NCBI RefSeq assembly: GCF_024721155.1
Contig: NZ_JAHVAP010000003.1
Location: 434,001-498,000 of the forward strand
Direction of reading: 5' to 3'
Length of the DNA stretch: 64,000 bases
Source of the DNA: Mucilaginibacter phenanthrenivorans
GTDB lineage: Bacteria; Bacteroidota; Bacteroidia; Sphingobacteriales; Sphingobacteriaceae
Part shown: positions 19,029 to 28,757 of the stretch, piece by piece
Layout of the letters: each line of letters begins with the position of its first letter
Position numbering within the stretch: the stretch's first letter is position 1
Position numbers and translations under genes: made by a program
The notes under the pieces: model-generated
What the model saw: the letters and a program-made list of their open reading frames with translations, nothing else
Told to the model about the DNA's origin: nothing
Databases searched by the model: none

Positions 19029-19457
19029 ATGAAAAGAAATCTAATTCTGGCGTTAACGCTGTGCGTTGCACTGCTTGTTACCGCATCTTTCTCTATTATT
19101 AAAAATGGAACGCCCCGCAAAAAGGCTCATGCTAAAGCAGTGCCTTCCAAAATGGCTAATTGCGTAGCCGATATGGGTACTGTTAACCTTGTATCGGTAA
19201 CTTCCAGCTCGTTTACCGTAACCTGGACCTACACAGGTTCGCCAACTTCGTTCAATTACGGCGGCTATTATAATGGCAGTCCGTTCGTGCCATTCCCGGC
19301 CGGAAATACTTATTCAAATACACTTACCCTGCCGCGTCCTTCTGCCAGCTATGGCTTTCGTATAGGAATATTATGTAAATGTTCCGATGGAAACACCGTA
19401 GGCTCTACTCATGGTATCCTTTATGATGCCACTAGCGGTAGCGTAACACATTTCTAG
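19029..19457 (+). CDS. Small secreted Fn3-like protein
   Basis: A 142-residue protein with an N-terminal signal peptide (MKRNLILALTLCVALLVTAS). A single beta-sandwich-like domain follows, whose pattern (VTSSSFTVTWTYTGSPTSFNY and later SYGFRIGI) resembles fibronectin type III. Three cysteines in the mature part include the pair in LCKCSDG. I do not recognise a specific family. It is monocistronic, followed by its own terminator, and probably periplasmic or secreted. Confidence 0.7.
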   Translation: MKRNLILALTLCVALLVTASFSIIKNGTPRKKAHAKAVPSKMANCVADMGTVNLVSVTSSSFTVTWTYTGSPTSFNYGGYYNGSPFVPFPAGNTYSNTLTLPRPSASYGFRIGILCKCSDGNTVGSTHGILYDATSGSVTHF

Positions 19458-19497
19458 GGCAAAGGGCTTTGATAGTTGAGATTTAAACCATTTTATG

Positions 19498-19531
19498 ATC
19501 CTCCGGCTATATACAGTCGGGGGATTTTTTT
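19498..19531 (+). terminator. Intrinsic terminator after the Fn3-like gene
   Basis: ATCCTCCGG (19498-19506) pairs with TCGGGGGAT (19517-19525), with two G-U pairs, followed by a run of seven T. Confidence 0.75.
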
Positions 19532-19656
19532 GTAATAATATGATTACAGTAGCCTCAATTCTGTTCAAAGTCAATTTGTTGTACTACTTTCCTGTTAAAG
19601 TAATAGTTTAACTTTAACACCCGGCAATTAATCATATCCGCCCTAAAACAAACAAA

Positions 19657-21945
19657 ATGAGAATCACAAACGCTGCGTTATTTTTACTATTCCCGGTTTT
19701 GTTAATGAACACCGCCTACGCACAGGATGATCCTAACCTGGGTATTATACCGGCACCGGCGTCGCTGGTTAAATCGTCGGGGACATTTACCTTTAGCAAA
19801 AGCACCATTATAAAGGCCAGTCAGCCAAATGACAAGGCCGTAGCGCTGTTTAAAGATTTTATTTTAATCAATCGAGGGTTAAATAATAAGGTAATTAAGT
19901 ATAGTCCTAAAACAAAAGGAAGCGGCACACAGGTGGTGCTTACCGCACGTGGTTCGGAAGCGTTGCCTGCCGAAGGTTATAAACTTATCATAGCACCACG
20001 TAAAATTACTGTCATCGGCAAAGGCGCGGGCTTGTTTTATGGAATTCAAACCTTAATACAGCTATTTCCTATTGATAAGGTGGCCACCGCAAACCTGCCT
20101 TGCCTGATTATTACTGATGAACCCCGGTTTGGATACCGGGGAATGATGCTTGACGTATCCCGTCACTTTTTTAATGTGGCACAGGTAAAAAAGGTGATCG
20201 ACCTGATGGCCTTTTATAAGCTGAACAATTTTCATTGGCACCTGGTTGACGGTGTGGGCTGGCGCATCCAAATAAAGAAATATCCAAAGCTTACCGAGGT
20301 TGGCGGCACCCGCCTGCAAACCATGTTTGGTAGTAACCGCGATTGGCCCGATGGGCTGCCTTATACCGGCTTTTACACCCAGGATGAAATCCGTGATGTG
20401 GTAAAATATGCTGCCGACCGTTTTATCAATGTAGTGCCTGAAATTGAGATGCCGGCCCATTCTGACGCCGCTTTACGTGCCTACCCGGAGTTGATGTGCA
20501 CGCCCGACACTTCCATTAAAAATCCGGCGCGAACAACCGGGATCTATTGTCCTACTGAAGAAACATTTACCTTTTTGGAAAATGTGCTTACTGAAGTTAT
20601 GGATCTCTTCCCCAGCAAATACATCCACATTGGTGGCGATGAAGCCAACAAGCAGCCTTGGAAAGAATCTGCCTTTTGTCAGAGTCTGATCAAGCAGTTA
20701 AACCTGAAGGATGAGAATGCGCTGCAAAGCTATTTTATCCAACGGATAGAAAAATTCCTGAACTCCAAAGGGCGCAGCATAATCGGCTGGGACGAAATAT
20801 TAGAGGGCGGCCTTGCGCCAAATGCAACGGTAATGAGCTGGACAGGCGAGGCTGGCGGAATAGCAGCAGCCCAGCAAAAGCATAATGTGATCATGACGCC
20901 GCAAACTACCGGTTTATACTTCGATCATTACCAAAGCAGGTCGCCGTTGGAACCCGTTTCATTCGGGCGATACGCTATTTTCTCCGAAACGTATAATTAT
21001 GAGCCCGTACCTAAAGTACTTACTGCTGAAGAAAAGAAATATATCATCGGCGTACAAGGGAATTTATGGACAGAGTATGTACCGTCTGTCGCCAAATTAC
21101 AATACCAGATCCTGCCAAGGTTGTTCGCCCTCTCGGAAATTGCCTGGAGCAAACCGGAGAAGAAGGATTATAAGACATTTTTCGAGTTACGCCTGGCCAA
21201 GCATTTTGAGCGGCTGGATGCCATGCATTATAACTATCGTGTGCCAACCGCATTCGATGTGATCGATACCATGATGATTGGTGCACAATTTACCATGGAA
21301 CCCAAAACGTTCATCCCCGGTGCAAGGATCTTTTATACACTGAATGGTCGCGACCCATTGGATACCGACCTGCCTTATGAAGCGCCGGTTGTGTTTAACA
21401 TCCCGCCGGGCGAAAAGAGAACCTTTAAAACATTGGTAATTACCCCATCAGGCAGAAGAAGTTTACCCACCAGCGCAGTAATGTTCAACCAGGCGCCAAT
21501 AACGGCAACCGCCTATACCGCCAACAACCCGGGTTTAAAATTCACTTTGGTAAAGGGGAACTTTACATCAATTGATGAACTGGATTACGCGCCTGCAGAC
21601 ACAAGCGGCATCACCAAAACTTTAGAAACTACAGAATTCCGGAAAACACGCCCGAACTCCGGAATTATTTACGAGGGCTATATTTCCGTGCTAACAGACG
21701 GCATTTATAATTTCTACACCGCTACTTATAATGACACCCAGCTATCTATCGATAATATTAAACTAAATGAAAATGAGGGCGCCATATCACTGCTAAAAGG
21801 CTACCATAAAATTAAGATCAAATACTTTTATAATGCACCGGCAGTGGGAGTTCGTCGTAGGAATACGCCATCACCGCGCATTTATATGATAGCGCCAGGG
21901 ACAGTTGATAAGCGGTTGGTGGCTGCGGATGTGTTGTTTAATTAA
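19657..21945 (+). CDS. GH20 beta-N-acetylhexosaminidase, secreted
   Basis: A 762-residue exo-enzyme that removes terminal GlcNAc or GalNAc from chitin oligomers or glycans. A signal peptide ends near residue 23 (NTAYAQ). A GH20b-type N-terminal domain leads into the catalytic barrel, starting GYRGMMLDVSRHFF. The catalytic Asp328-Glu329 pair lies in HIGGDEANK, followed by the substrate-binding WDEILEGG and MSWTGEAGG. After the barrel come a chitobiase/hexosaminidase C-terminal-type domain (FYTLNGRDP) and a PA14-like beta domain (YEGYISVLTDGIYNFYT). It is a single gene. Released GlcNAc could feed the NagB branch at 2 kb. Confidence 0.95.
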   Translation: MRITNAALFLLFPVLLMNTAYAQDDPNLGIIPAPASLVKSSGTFTFSKSTIIKASQPNDKAVALFKDFILINRGLNNKVIKYSPKTKGSGTQVVLTARGSEALPAEGYKLIIAPRKITVIGKGAGLFYGIQTLIQLFPIDKVATANLPCLIITDEPRFGYRGMMLDVSRHFFNVAQVKKVIDLMAFYKLNNFHWHLVDGVGWRIQIKKYPKLTEVGGTRLQTMFGSNRDWPDGLPYTGFYTQDEIRDVVKYAADRFINVVPEIEMPAHSDAALRAYPELMCTPDTSIKNPARTTGIYCPTEETFTFLENVLTEVMDLFPSKYIHIGGDEANKQPWKESAFCQSLIKQLNLKDENALQSYFIQRIEKFLNSKGRSIIGWDEILEGGLAPNATVMSWTGEAGGIAAAQQKHNVIMTPQTTGLYFDHYQSRSPLEPVSFGRYAIFSETYNYEPVPKVLTAEEKKYIIGVQGNLWTEYVPSVAKLQYQILPRLFALSEIAWSKPEKKDYKTFFELRLAKHFERLDAMHYNYRVPTAFDVIDTMMIGAQFTMEPKTFIPGARIFYTLNGRDPLDTDLPYEAPVVFNIPPGEKRTFKTLVITPSGRRSLPTSAVMFNQAPITATAYTANNPGLKFTLVKGNFTSIDELDYAPADTSGITKTLETTEFRKTRPNSGIIYEGYISVLTDGIYNFYTATYNDTQLSIDNIKLNENEGAISLLKGYHKIKIKYFYNAPAVGVRRRNTPSPRIYMIAPGTVDKRLVAADVLFN

Positions 21946-21965
21946 TGTGTATCCAAGTCGGAAAA

Positions 21966-22048
21966 ACGTTCCATTTTTACACGCGGAACACCCGGAACAA
22001 AGTGAAACATGTTGATTATCAACAGTTCTATTTTTCGCCAGGAATTGA
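21966..22048 (+). repeat. Dispersed intergenic element, copy C
   Basis: Closest to copy B. It contains GTTCCATTTTTACACGCGGAAC (a 5-bp stem with a 12-nt loop), CACCCGGAAC, GTGAAACATGTTGATTATC and CTATTTTTCGCC. It lies between the convergent GH20 gene and msrA. Confidence 0.8.
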
Positions 22049-22168
22049 CTGGAAACCTATAGCCGTATAAGACTGACCGACAAATCAAATATTACACCGC
22101 CAACCTTTATATCGAACTCACGTTAAACCACTTTATTTCTACCTTCCTCGCTTAAAGTCAGCAGTAGC

Positions 22169-22714
22169 TTAAAGCAACTCCGGCTTAATTTTTTCGGTAA
22201 ACTCCTTGGCAAATTTGTAAAGCTTCGGTTGTATAACAGCTGCGCAATACGGATTTCCAGGATTGTTGGCAAAGTAGTTTTGATGGTAATCCTCGGCTTT
22301 GTAAAATTCACTTGCAGCCGTAACTTCCGTTACAATCGGATTATCAAAAACCTTTTCATCAGTTAATCTTTTTATCATGGCCAAAGACTGATCGCGCTGC
22401 TCATCGTTATAATAAAATATAGCCGAACGGTACTGTGTTCCAACATCGCCTCCCTGGCGGTTCAACGTAGTAGGATTGTGCGTTTTAAAAAACACAAGCA
22501 ACAACTCATCGAACGATAATTCATCCGCATCATACTCCAACTGGATAACTTCAGCATGCCCCGTAGTTCCTGTGCAGACATCCTTGTAAGTCGGGTTAAG
22601 CGTGTGCCCTCCCATATAGCCCGATGCCAGGCTTTTCACTCCCTTTAGTGTTTCAAATATGGCTTCGGTACACCAAAAGCAACCATTGCCAAATGTTATT
22701 TTCTGAATATTCAT
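22169..22714 (-). CDS. msrA: Peptide methionine sulfoxide reductase A
   Basis: MsrA reduces methionine-S-sulfoxide in proteins. The catalytic motif GNGCFWC places the nucleophile Cys12 and is followed by the usual EAIFETLKGV. YDPxxxS-like and GGDVGTQYRSAIFY motifs complete the substrate pocket. No resolving cysteine pair is obvious near the C terminus. A TTG at 22729 would add five residues, but it lies inside the TATCTTTG promoter box, upstream of the expected transcript start. The ATG at 22714 (MNIQKITF) is therefore chosen, giving 181 residues. Confidence 0.94.
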   Translation of the reverse strand: MNIQKITFGNGCFWCTEAIFETLKGVKSLASGYMGGHTLNPTYKDVCTGTTGHAEVIQLEYDADELSFDELLLVFFKTHNPTTLNRQGGDVGTQYRSAIFYYNDEQRDQSLAMIKRLTDEKVFDNPIVTEVTAASEFYKAEDYHQNYFANNPGNPYCAAVIQPKLYKFAKEFTEKIKPELL

Positions 22715-22726
22715 ATTTTGTTTTAA

Positions 22727-22734
22727 CAAAGATA
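22727..22734 (-). promoter_or_regulatory. Putative -7 box of msrA (TATCTTTG)
   Basis: A TAnnTTTG consensus match on the - strand whose last base is 13 bp before the ATG at 22714. The predicted transcript start near 22720 would exclude the upstream TTG as a start. Confidence 0.5.
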
Positions 22735-23043
22735 AGGGCTGTTCGATTTATTAGACTTAACCCACCAATAATATGTCAATATGATTATAAAATATTGATA
22801 GTTATGGAAATGTTAATTTAAAATTCGAAAAATAAATGCCATTCGTCATAAATCCAACGTCCTGAATTTAACGTATACTCAATACGAAGTGCTCCAAACG
22901 AAAAAAATAAGGAATTTATATATTAATGGTTAATTCATTGAAAAATTTACAATTAGCAATGTTAGCTTGTTGATAATTACATAAGTTAAGTAACTATTTC
23001 ATTACGTTACATTTGCGTTTAGGGCCTCAATTAATTTAAAACA
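22735..23043. other. Divergent spacer between msrA and the 1822-residue protein gene
   Basis: This AT-rich region of about 310 bp holds the two promoters. I see a TACATTTG box at its right end for the + gene, and no ORF or repeat. Confidence 0.55.
23008..23015 (+). promoter_or_regulatory. Putative -7 box (TACATTTG) of the 1822-residue protein gene
   Basis: A TAnnTTTG match within GTTACATTTGCG, 28 bp upstream of the TTG start. The paralogous gene at 28758 has a similar GTTACCTTGCG about 85 bp upstream. Confidence 0.4.
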
Positions 23044-26000
23044 TTGGAAAAACGCTTACTAAGAATCTTCGTTCTTTTTTTATTTTGTTTTGTCTGTTTC
23101 ACAACAGCATTTGCCCAAACGCCCACACCAGGAACGGTTACATTCCAATACCAGGGAAATTACCAGCTAGTGTACGGATATGCCGGTTTTTCATGCTATG
23201 TTCCTGCATCAGGAACGGCAACACAGGACATGGGCCTGGGATATGAATTTGTAACGCAGGGAACCGTAAGTACTCCGGGGGGAGCATCTCTTTATGTCTC
23301 TTCATACTCATATCCCTTCGCCTTCAATGATGGGATGATATCATTTGACCGTTCGAGCACAAGTCTGTCAGTAAACGCAGCATATATCATGAGTGCGGCT
23401 ACAGGAGCAACAACCACAAATTCGGCAACTTCATTGCCCACACCGGGAGGAGAGTTTCAATTAGTATCTATTAACTTGCTCACAGTATCCGGAACTTCGA
23501 ACGTCTCGGTGCAGGCATACGCAAATGGAGTAGCTATTGGCTCGCCTGTCACAAAATCTGTCGGTAGTACCACCAAAGTGCTTTTTGATTTTTCAACAAA
23601 TTCCAGCTTTTACAGCATTGATGAAATTAAGATTACGGGCTTTGGCACTGCGGGGATAAGGGCAGATGATATTAAAAGTGCTGCCCTTACCATTAGCGTT
23701 AGTGCCGCAGGAAACCCCGGCTGCGGGGCCGGGTCGGTAACCCTTACAGCATCGGGCGGCACACCCTCCGGCGGTACCTATAGCTGGTATAACTCATCAA
23801 GCACCATAACACCCGATCCTGTATTGGGTACGGGCACCAGCTTTTCACCAATTGTAAGCGGATCATATTACGCAATCTATACGCAAGGCTCAACAAGTAT
23901 TACTTCGTCTAATACCACTGTTACCATCAATCCTATCGTTTCATCGCCGGTAGCCAATGCCTCGTTTTCCTACCCTTTTACAGGCAATACTAAGGACATA
24001 TCGGGAAATCAAAATGACGGGATCCCGCAAAACGCACCTACACTAACAACAGACAGGTATGGCGCTGCAAACAGCGCATATACTTTTAATGGCACAACCC
24101 AATTTATTGAAACCACAACTCCGTTTGTAAGTCCGCAGGTTTTTACAATAAGCCTGTGGTTTAATACAACAACCACAACGGGCGGAAGATTAATCGGGTT
24201 TTCGGGGGCTCAAAATGGTGGCGGCCAGTTTGACAGGCATATTTATATGGTTAATTCAGGCCAGTTATATTTTGGTGTTTATTCTGGCGCTACACATACA
24301 CTTACTACAACAAACTCATATAACGATGGCACCTGGCACCACGTGGTTGGCACACTTTCCAGCGCGGGGATGAAACTATATGTAGATAATGTATTGCAGG
24401 ATTCTAATCCACTCTATACAGCTGCAGAATCGGTAACAGGCTATTGGGAAATAGGTGGGAATAACCTTAGCGGGTGGCCATCAGGAACGGGCGTAACAAG
24501 TGCCTATTTTAAGGGAACAATTGATGACGTTTCGGTATACAGCACCGATTTATCAACAACGGGAATAACTACAATAAATGATATAAACCAGATCGGGGCT
24601 TATGCCCCGGTTTGCCCTGGTTCGTCGTTAACAATTTACAGTCCGCTAATAACCGGTGCAACGTACAACTGGACCGATCCAAACGGCGCTGCCGCTACGG
24701 GCCAAAACCCTACTTTTACAAATGCGGTTGCGGGTAATTATACCCTTACTGTAACAGGCGGCCCGGGCGGTTGTAGTTCAACAGCTACGGTTACGCCTAC
24801 ATTTTATACCACACCTGCAGCAACGTTTACGGCCACATCAACCGTTAATACAGGCGTAAACGCTACTGTTACACTCACCAGTACTTATGACCCTACGTTG
24901 ACCTACGCCTGGAACTTTAATAGCGGCACTCCCACCACAGGTACCGGGCAGGGGCCATTTTCTGTTTCGTGGAGCACCGCAGGAGTAAAAACCATTACGC
25001 TAACAGTAAGTAATGCAAACGGATGCTCCTCAACAATTACACAAACGGTAATAGTTGGGTCTGCCAGTTGGTACTCCACCTATGTTTTCAGAAAAAAAAT
25101 TCTTTTAGACAGAACAAAAATATCAGGTGCTGCCAACCTCACCAGTTTCCCGGTATTGCTAAAAATAGTTGATCCCGACCTGGTTTATACCGCCAATAGC
25201 TGTACCAATAAAATACAATCAACTACGCTGGCCGACCTGGCATTTACTGATGCAACCACCGGACAAACAGCAGAACTGCCCTATCAAATTGATAATTATG
25301 ACAGCTCAACCAATACCCTTTTGGTTTGGGTGCAGATACCCACTTTGAGCGCGTCGGGGACGGGTACAGCCATATATTATTATTTTGGATCAAATGCCCC
25401 TGCCTCACATCCCGCTACTACCAGTACCTGGAGCAGCGACTACCAGGGCGTATATCACTTTAACGAAAGCGCCTTCAGTTCAGCAACCGGTGCAATTAAA
25501 GACGCTACGACAAATGTCAGGAACGCTACTGCAATAACGGCAAATGCCGTTACCAGTACGCTTGTTGCAGGCCAGATAAGCAATGCCTATACCTTTGCCG
25601 GCGCACAAAAAATATCAACGGCGGGAACGCTTAATTTTGCCAGCACGTTCACGTTGTCGGCCTGGGTTAACCCTAGCTCATTGCCTGATGAAAAGATAAT
25701 GAGTAATCAAAACACATCATATATTGGCTATAAGCTTGGGTTTTACAACAGCCTTTTAGAAGCTGAAGCTGGCAGCAACTCGACTACACGTGGCTCGAAC
25801 TCAAGTACAAGTACGCCAATATCTGTAAATAACTGGTATTATGTTCAATCGGTATACAACGGGGCAACACTCAGCACCTATGTTAATGGCATTTTAAACA
25901 GCAGCATTGCCTTAACAACCAACACCCCCAGTACTACATTGCCGTTCAGCATAGGAGTTGGGGAAGGTGGTAACATCCTCTACTTTAACGGAATGATAGA

Positions 26001-28512
26001 CGAAGTAAGAACTTCTAACGTTGCCAAAACAAGCGATTGGCTGCTAACTGAATATAACAACCAGTTAAACCCATCATCAACAGGCACGGCTCCGTTTATT
26101 TCGTCAATTGCTGCTAACGAATGGAGCCAGACTAATTTTACAGCCGGCTACGCTCCGGGAAGCGTTATTTATACCTGGACCGGCGGAACAAGCACCAGCC
26201 CAACTGCTGCCAATAATTGGAACAATACAACAATGGGGGTTACCAACCAGGTGCCTCCGGCAACCTACTCCAGTTTATCTATCCCAAACGTTACTACAAA
26301 ACCAACACTTACCGCCGCTTTAAGTGCATATTCATTAACGCTAAGTAATGGCGCCACATTTAATCTTGGCGGGCAAACGCTAAGCATAGGTTGTAACATT
26401 TATAATAATTCAACTACAGGCGGAACGGGTATTCTCGATGGCAGCAGTACGGCATCCGGCATAACCTGGAACGGAAAGCTATCCGCACAAAGCTATACCG
26501 GTTCTAATACTGCAAGTACAGCGGCAATAGGCAATATGACCATTGCCAATACTGCGGGCGGAACGGTAACCATTACCGGGGGGCCGGTTGAAATATCCAA
26601 TTTACTAACCTTAACCCAGGGAAATTTAATAATTGATAATACAAACAACGGCGCACTAACATTAAAAGGCAATGCATCAAGTAATTTAAATTATGCCCAG
26701 ATAGGTCCTATAACGTCCGGCTATACCATAAGTGGGTCCATAAATTACCAGGTATATTTTACAGGTGTCCGCAACTATCGCTCAATGGCGCCGCCCGTTT
26801 ACAATAATACTACAACATATAGTTCAACAAACGGAACCTACTCGCTTGCGAGCCTTAAAGGCACAGGCGGCTTCATTATTACCGGATCAGGTGGTTCTAC
26901 AAACGGGTTTGATAAATCATCTAATAACGGACCAACACTCAGGATCTATAATGCAGCTACCAACGTTTACACTTTTATAACAAGCCTTAACACCGCTCCA
27001 ACAGTTGCAACTGGTTCTGCTTTTTACATGTATTTTAGGGGGAGCCGCACGCCTGCAGGTATAGCTACAGCTGCGGACCCGTTTGGCTCAAAAACAAACA
27101 AGGTTGACGGGGGCGGATCTTACGCTGCTGCGGATGCCGTAATGTATACCTATACCGGCGTTCCCAACCAGGGTAATGTTACCTCAGTCCCCGCCTTTGC
27201 CACAACCGATACAAAGTTTTACTTTTTGGCCAACCCATATGCGGCGACTTTAGACGCAAATGCTATTTTCAGCGCGGGCCCAATTAAAACCAGCACCTGG
27301 ATTTGGAACCCAAGTTTGGGCAATTACGCGGTTTATAACTCCACAAATGCGGCTTTAATTGTAAATGGGGGCAAACGGTACATAGTACCTGGCCAGGGCT
27401 TTTTCATCCAGGCTGCTACTACCTCAGCTACAACCCACGTTTTAACGCTTACAGAAAGCATGAAAAGTGTTGCAAACAACTTAAATGCTGCACGTATGTT
27501 GAGTGCTTCCGAGCCATTGACTACTGTGGCCCCACCAATATTTCGATTGAAGTTTGCTAAGGATTCAGTTTTATCCGATGAAATTGCCGTTGAATTTAGC
27601 GACAGTTCAAAGGCTACGCTGGATTATAACGACGCCACTCACCTTGAGGGAACAAACCTTACGCTTTCATCATTAACTACCGATAACGAGTACCTGGCTA
27701 TTGACGTAAGACCTTTTACCGGGAAGAAAACAACGATGCCGCTATACATAACGCCTGCGCAGGACACGACCTACACGTTAAAGCTGTCTTATAAAAATCC
27801 CGCCATGAGTTATTATAAGGTAAGCTTACAGGATAGTTTACTCAATACTACAACAGATATAACCAATACTACTTACTCATTTAACATAGCCTCGGGACAG
27901 CAAAATACGTATGCCAAACGATTTAAACTTATTGTTGAAGCGTTGCCTGCACCAGCGTTATTTACAAAATTTGCCGGGCAGCTTGATAATTTGAAAAAGG
28001 TGCTGCTAAATTGGAATGGTGGGACCGATCGCGCAAGCATCACTTACCAGGTGCAAAAAAGCGTTGATAATAAAACTTTTGTCAACATTGGTACCTCCTT
28101 AACGGGCAGTTCAAATATCAACTATCAAACTGTAGACAGTAGCCCGGCAATTGGATTGAATTACTATCGCCTGGTGCAAACCGATGCCTTTAACACTAAT
28201 ATATACTCAGACACGATAACTATAGCAAACAACCCCGGGTTGTTAAATGGGATAGCGAAAAATGGATTTATTTTATATCCAAATGCCGTGACTGATGTGG
28301 TATCTATAGTGGGCGATAAAACCTACCAGGGAACTGTGAAATTTCGAATATATGATAACCTTGGGAAATTGCAGGCTTCGCAATCATTTACGGGAATGAA
28401 CGCGCAGGTGCCTATACAGGAAAACATAAGCAATTTGAAAATGGGGGTTTATACGGCTCGCATAGATAATGACAGCAAGGAAATTGTTGTGATTAAGTTT
28501 ATTAAAAAGTAA
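23044..28512 (+). CDS. Giant secreted LamG/DUF2341 protein with T9SS C-terminal sorting domain
   Basis: The largest protein here, 1822 residues. It starts at TTG; a signal peptide ending TTAFAQ supports this start. Domains in order: a beta-rich N-terminal region with one Ig-like segment (about 220-300), a LamG/concanavalin-like domain (about 302-515), a PKD-like stretch (about 582-672, ending TLTVSNANGCSSTITQTVIV), a DUF2341 domain (about 675-815, starting FRKKILLDRTKI), and a second LamG domain to about 1020. The common module then runs from about 1215, with Fn3-like and T9SS sorting domains at the end. LamG and DUF2341 point to carbohydrate binding at the surface. No hydrolase motif is seen. 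It is the first of a same-strand run of related genes. Confidence 0.87.
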   Translation: MEKRLLRIFVLFLFCFVCFTTAFAQTPTPGTVTFQYQGNYQLVYGYAGFSCYVPASGTATQDMGLGYEFVTQGTVSTPGGASLYVSSYSYPFAFNDGMISFDRSSTSLSVNAAYIMSAATGATTTNSATSLPTPGGEFQLVSINLLTVSGTSNVSVQAYANGVAIGSPVTKSVGSTTKVLFDFSTNSSFYSIDEIKITGFGTAGIRADDIKSAALTISVSAAGNPGCGAGSVTLTASGGTPSGGTYSWYNSSSTITPDPVLGTGTSFSPIVSGSYYAIYTQGSTSITSSNTTVTINPIVSSPVANASFSYPFTGNTKDISGNQNDGIPQNAPTLTTDRYGAANSAYTFNGTTQFIETTTPFVSPQVFTISLWFNTTTTTGGRLIGFSGAQNGGGQFDRHIYMVNSGQLYFGVYSGATHTLTTTNSYNDGTWHHVVGTLSSAGMKLYVDNVLQDSNPLYTAAESVTGYWEIGGNNLSGWPSGTGVTSAYFKGTIDDVSVYSTDLSTTGITTINDINQIGAYAPVCPGSSLTIYSPLITGATYNWTDPNGAAATGQNPTFTNAVAGNYTLTVTGGPGGCSSTATVTPTFYTTPAATFTATSTVNTGVNATVTLTSTYDPTLTYAWNFNSGTPTTGTGQGPFSVSWSTAGVKTITLTVSNANGCSSTITQTVIVGSASWYSTYVFRKKILLDRTKISGAANLTSFPVLLKIVDPDLVYTANSCTNKIQSTTLADLAFTDATTGQTAELPYQIDNYDSSTNTLLVWVQIPTLSASGTGTAIYYYFGSNAPASHPATTSTWSSDYQGVYHFNESAFSSATGAIKDATTNVRNATAITANAVTSTLVAGQISNAYTFAGAQKISTAGTLNFASTFTLSAWVNPSSLPDEKIMSNQNTSYIGYKLGFYNSLLEAEAGSNSTTRGSNSSTSTPISVNNWYYVQSVYNGATLSTYVNGILNSSIALTTNTPSTTLPFSIGVGEGGNILYFNGMIDEVRTSNVAKTSDWLLTEYNNQLNPSSTGTAPFISSIAANEWSQTNFTAGYAPGSVIYTWTGGTSTSPTAANNWNNTTMGVTNQVPPATYSSLSIPNVTTKPTLTAALSAYSLTLSNGATFNLGGQTLSIGCNIYNNSTTGGTGILDGSSTASGITWNGKLSAQSYTGSNTASTAAIGNMTIANTAGGTVTITGGPVEISNLLTLTQGNLIIDNTNNGALTLKGNASSNLNYAQIGPITSGYTISGSINYQVYFTGVRNYRSMAPPVYNNTTTYSSTNGTYSLASLKGTGGFIITGSGGSTNGFDKSSNNGPTLRIYNAATNVYTFITSLNTAPTVATGSAFYMYFRGSRTPAGIATAADPFGSKTNKVDGGGSYAAADAVMYTYTGVPNQGNVTSVPAFATTDTKFYFLANPYAATLDANAIFSAGPIKTSTWIWNPSLGNYAVYNSTNAALIVNGGKRYIVPGQGFFIQAATTSATTHVLTLTESMKSVANNLNAARMLSASEPLTTVAPPIFRLKFAKDSVLSDEIAVEFSDSSKATLDYNDATHLEGTNLTLSSLTTDNEYLAIDVRPFTGKKTTMPLYITPAQDTTYTLKLSYKNPAMSYYKVSLQDSLLNTTTDITNTTYSFNIASGQQNTYAKRFKLIVEALPAPALFTKFAGQLDNLKKVLLNWNGGTDRASITYQVQKSVDNKTFVNIGTSLTGSSNINYQTVDSSPAIGLNYYRLVQTDAFNTNIYSDTITIANNPGLLNGIAKNGFILYPNAVTDVVSIVGDKTYQGTVKFRIYDNLGKLQASQSFTGMNAQVPIQENISNLKMGVYTARIDNDSKEIVVIKFIKK

Positions 28513-28757
28513 GGGCAGGATTGGCACAACACTTTTTGTTAACTGTCGGTCTTATACTTGTGAAATAAAGCACTGCTTCAAACGCGCTAGTAATGATTGC
28601 TTTTTATGGTAAAAAATAAAAAAATGTATTCCACCTGAAGTTTTTTAAATATTGTAACAAAATTGTTACCTTGCGCGAATTGCGCTGGCTATGTGACTGT
28701 TACAGTATGCATCAGGTTGCATTGAACTTGCTTTTTGACCCTAATTAATTTAGAATA

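Noticed and set aside
22715..22729. TTG start adding five residues to MsrA
   Set aside because: The TTG lies within the TATCTTTG promoter box, upstream of the expected transcript start.
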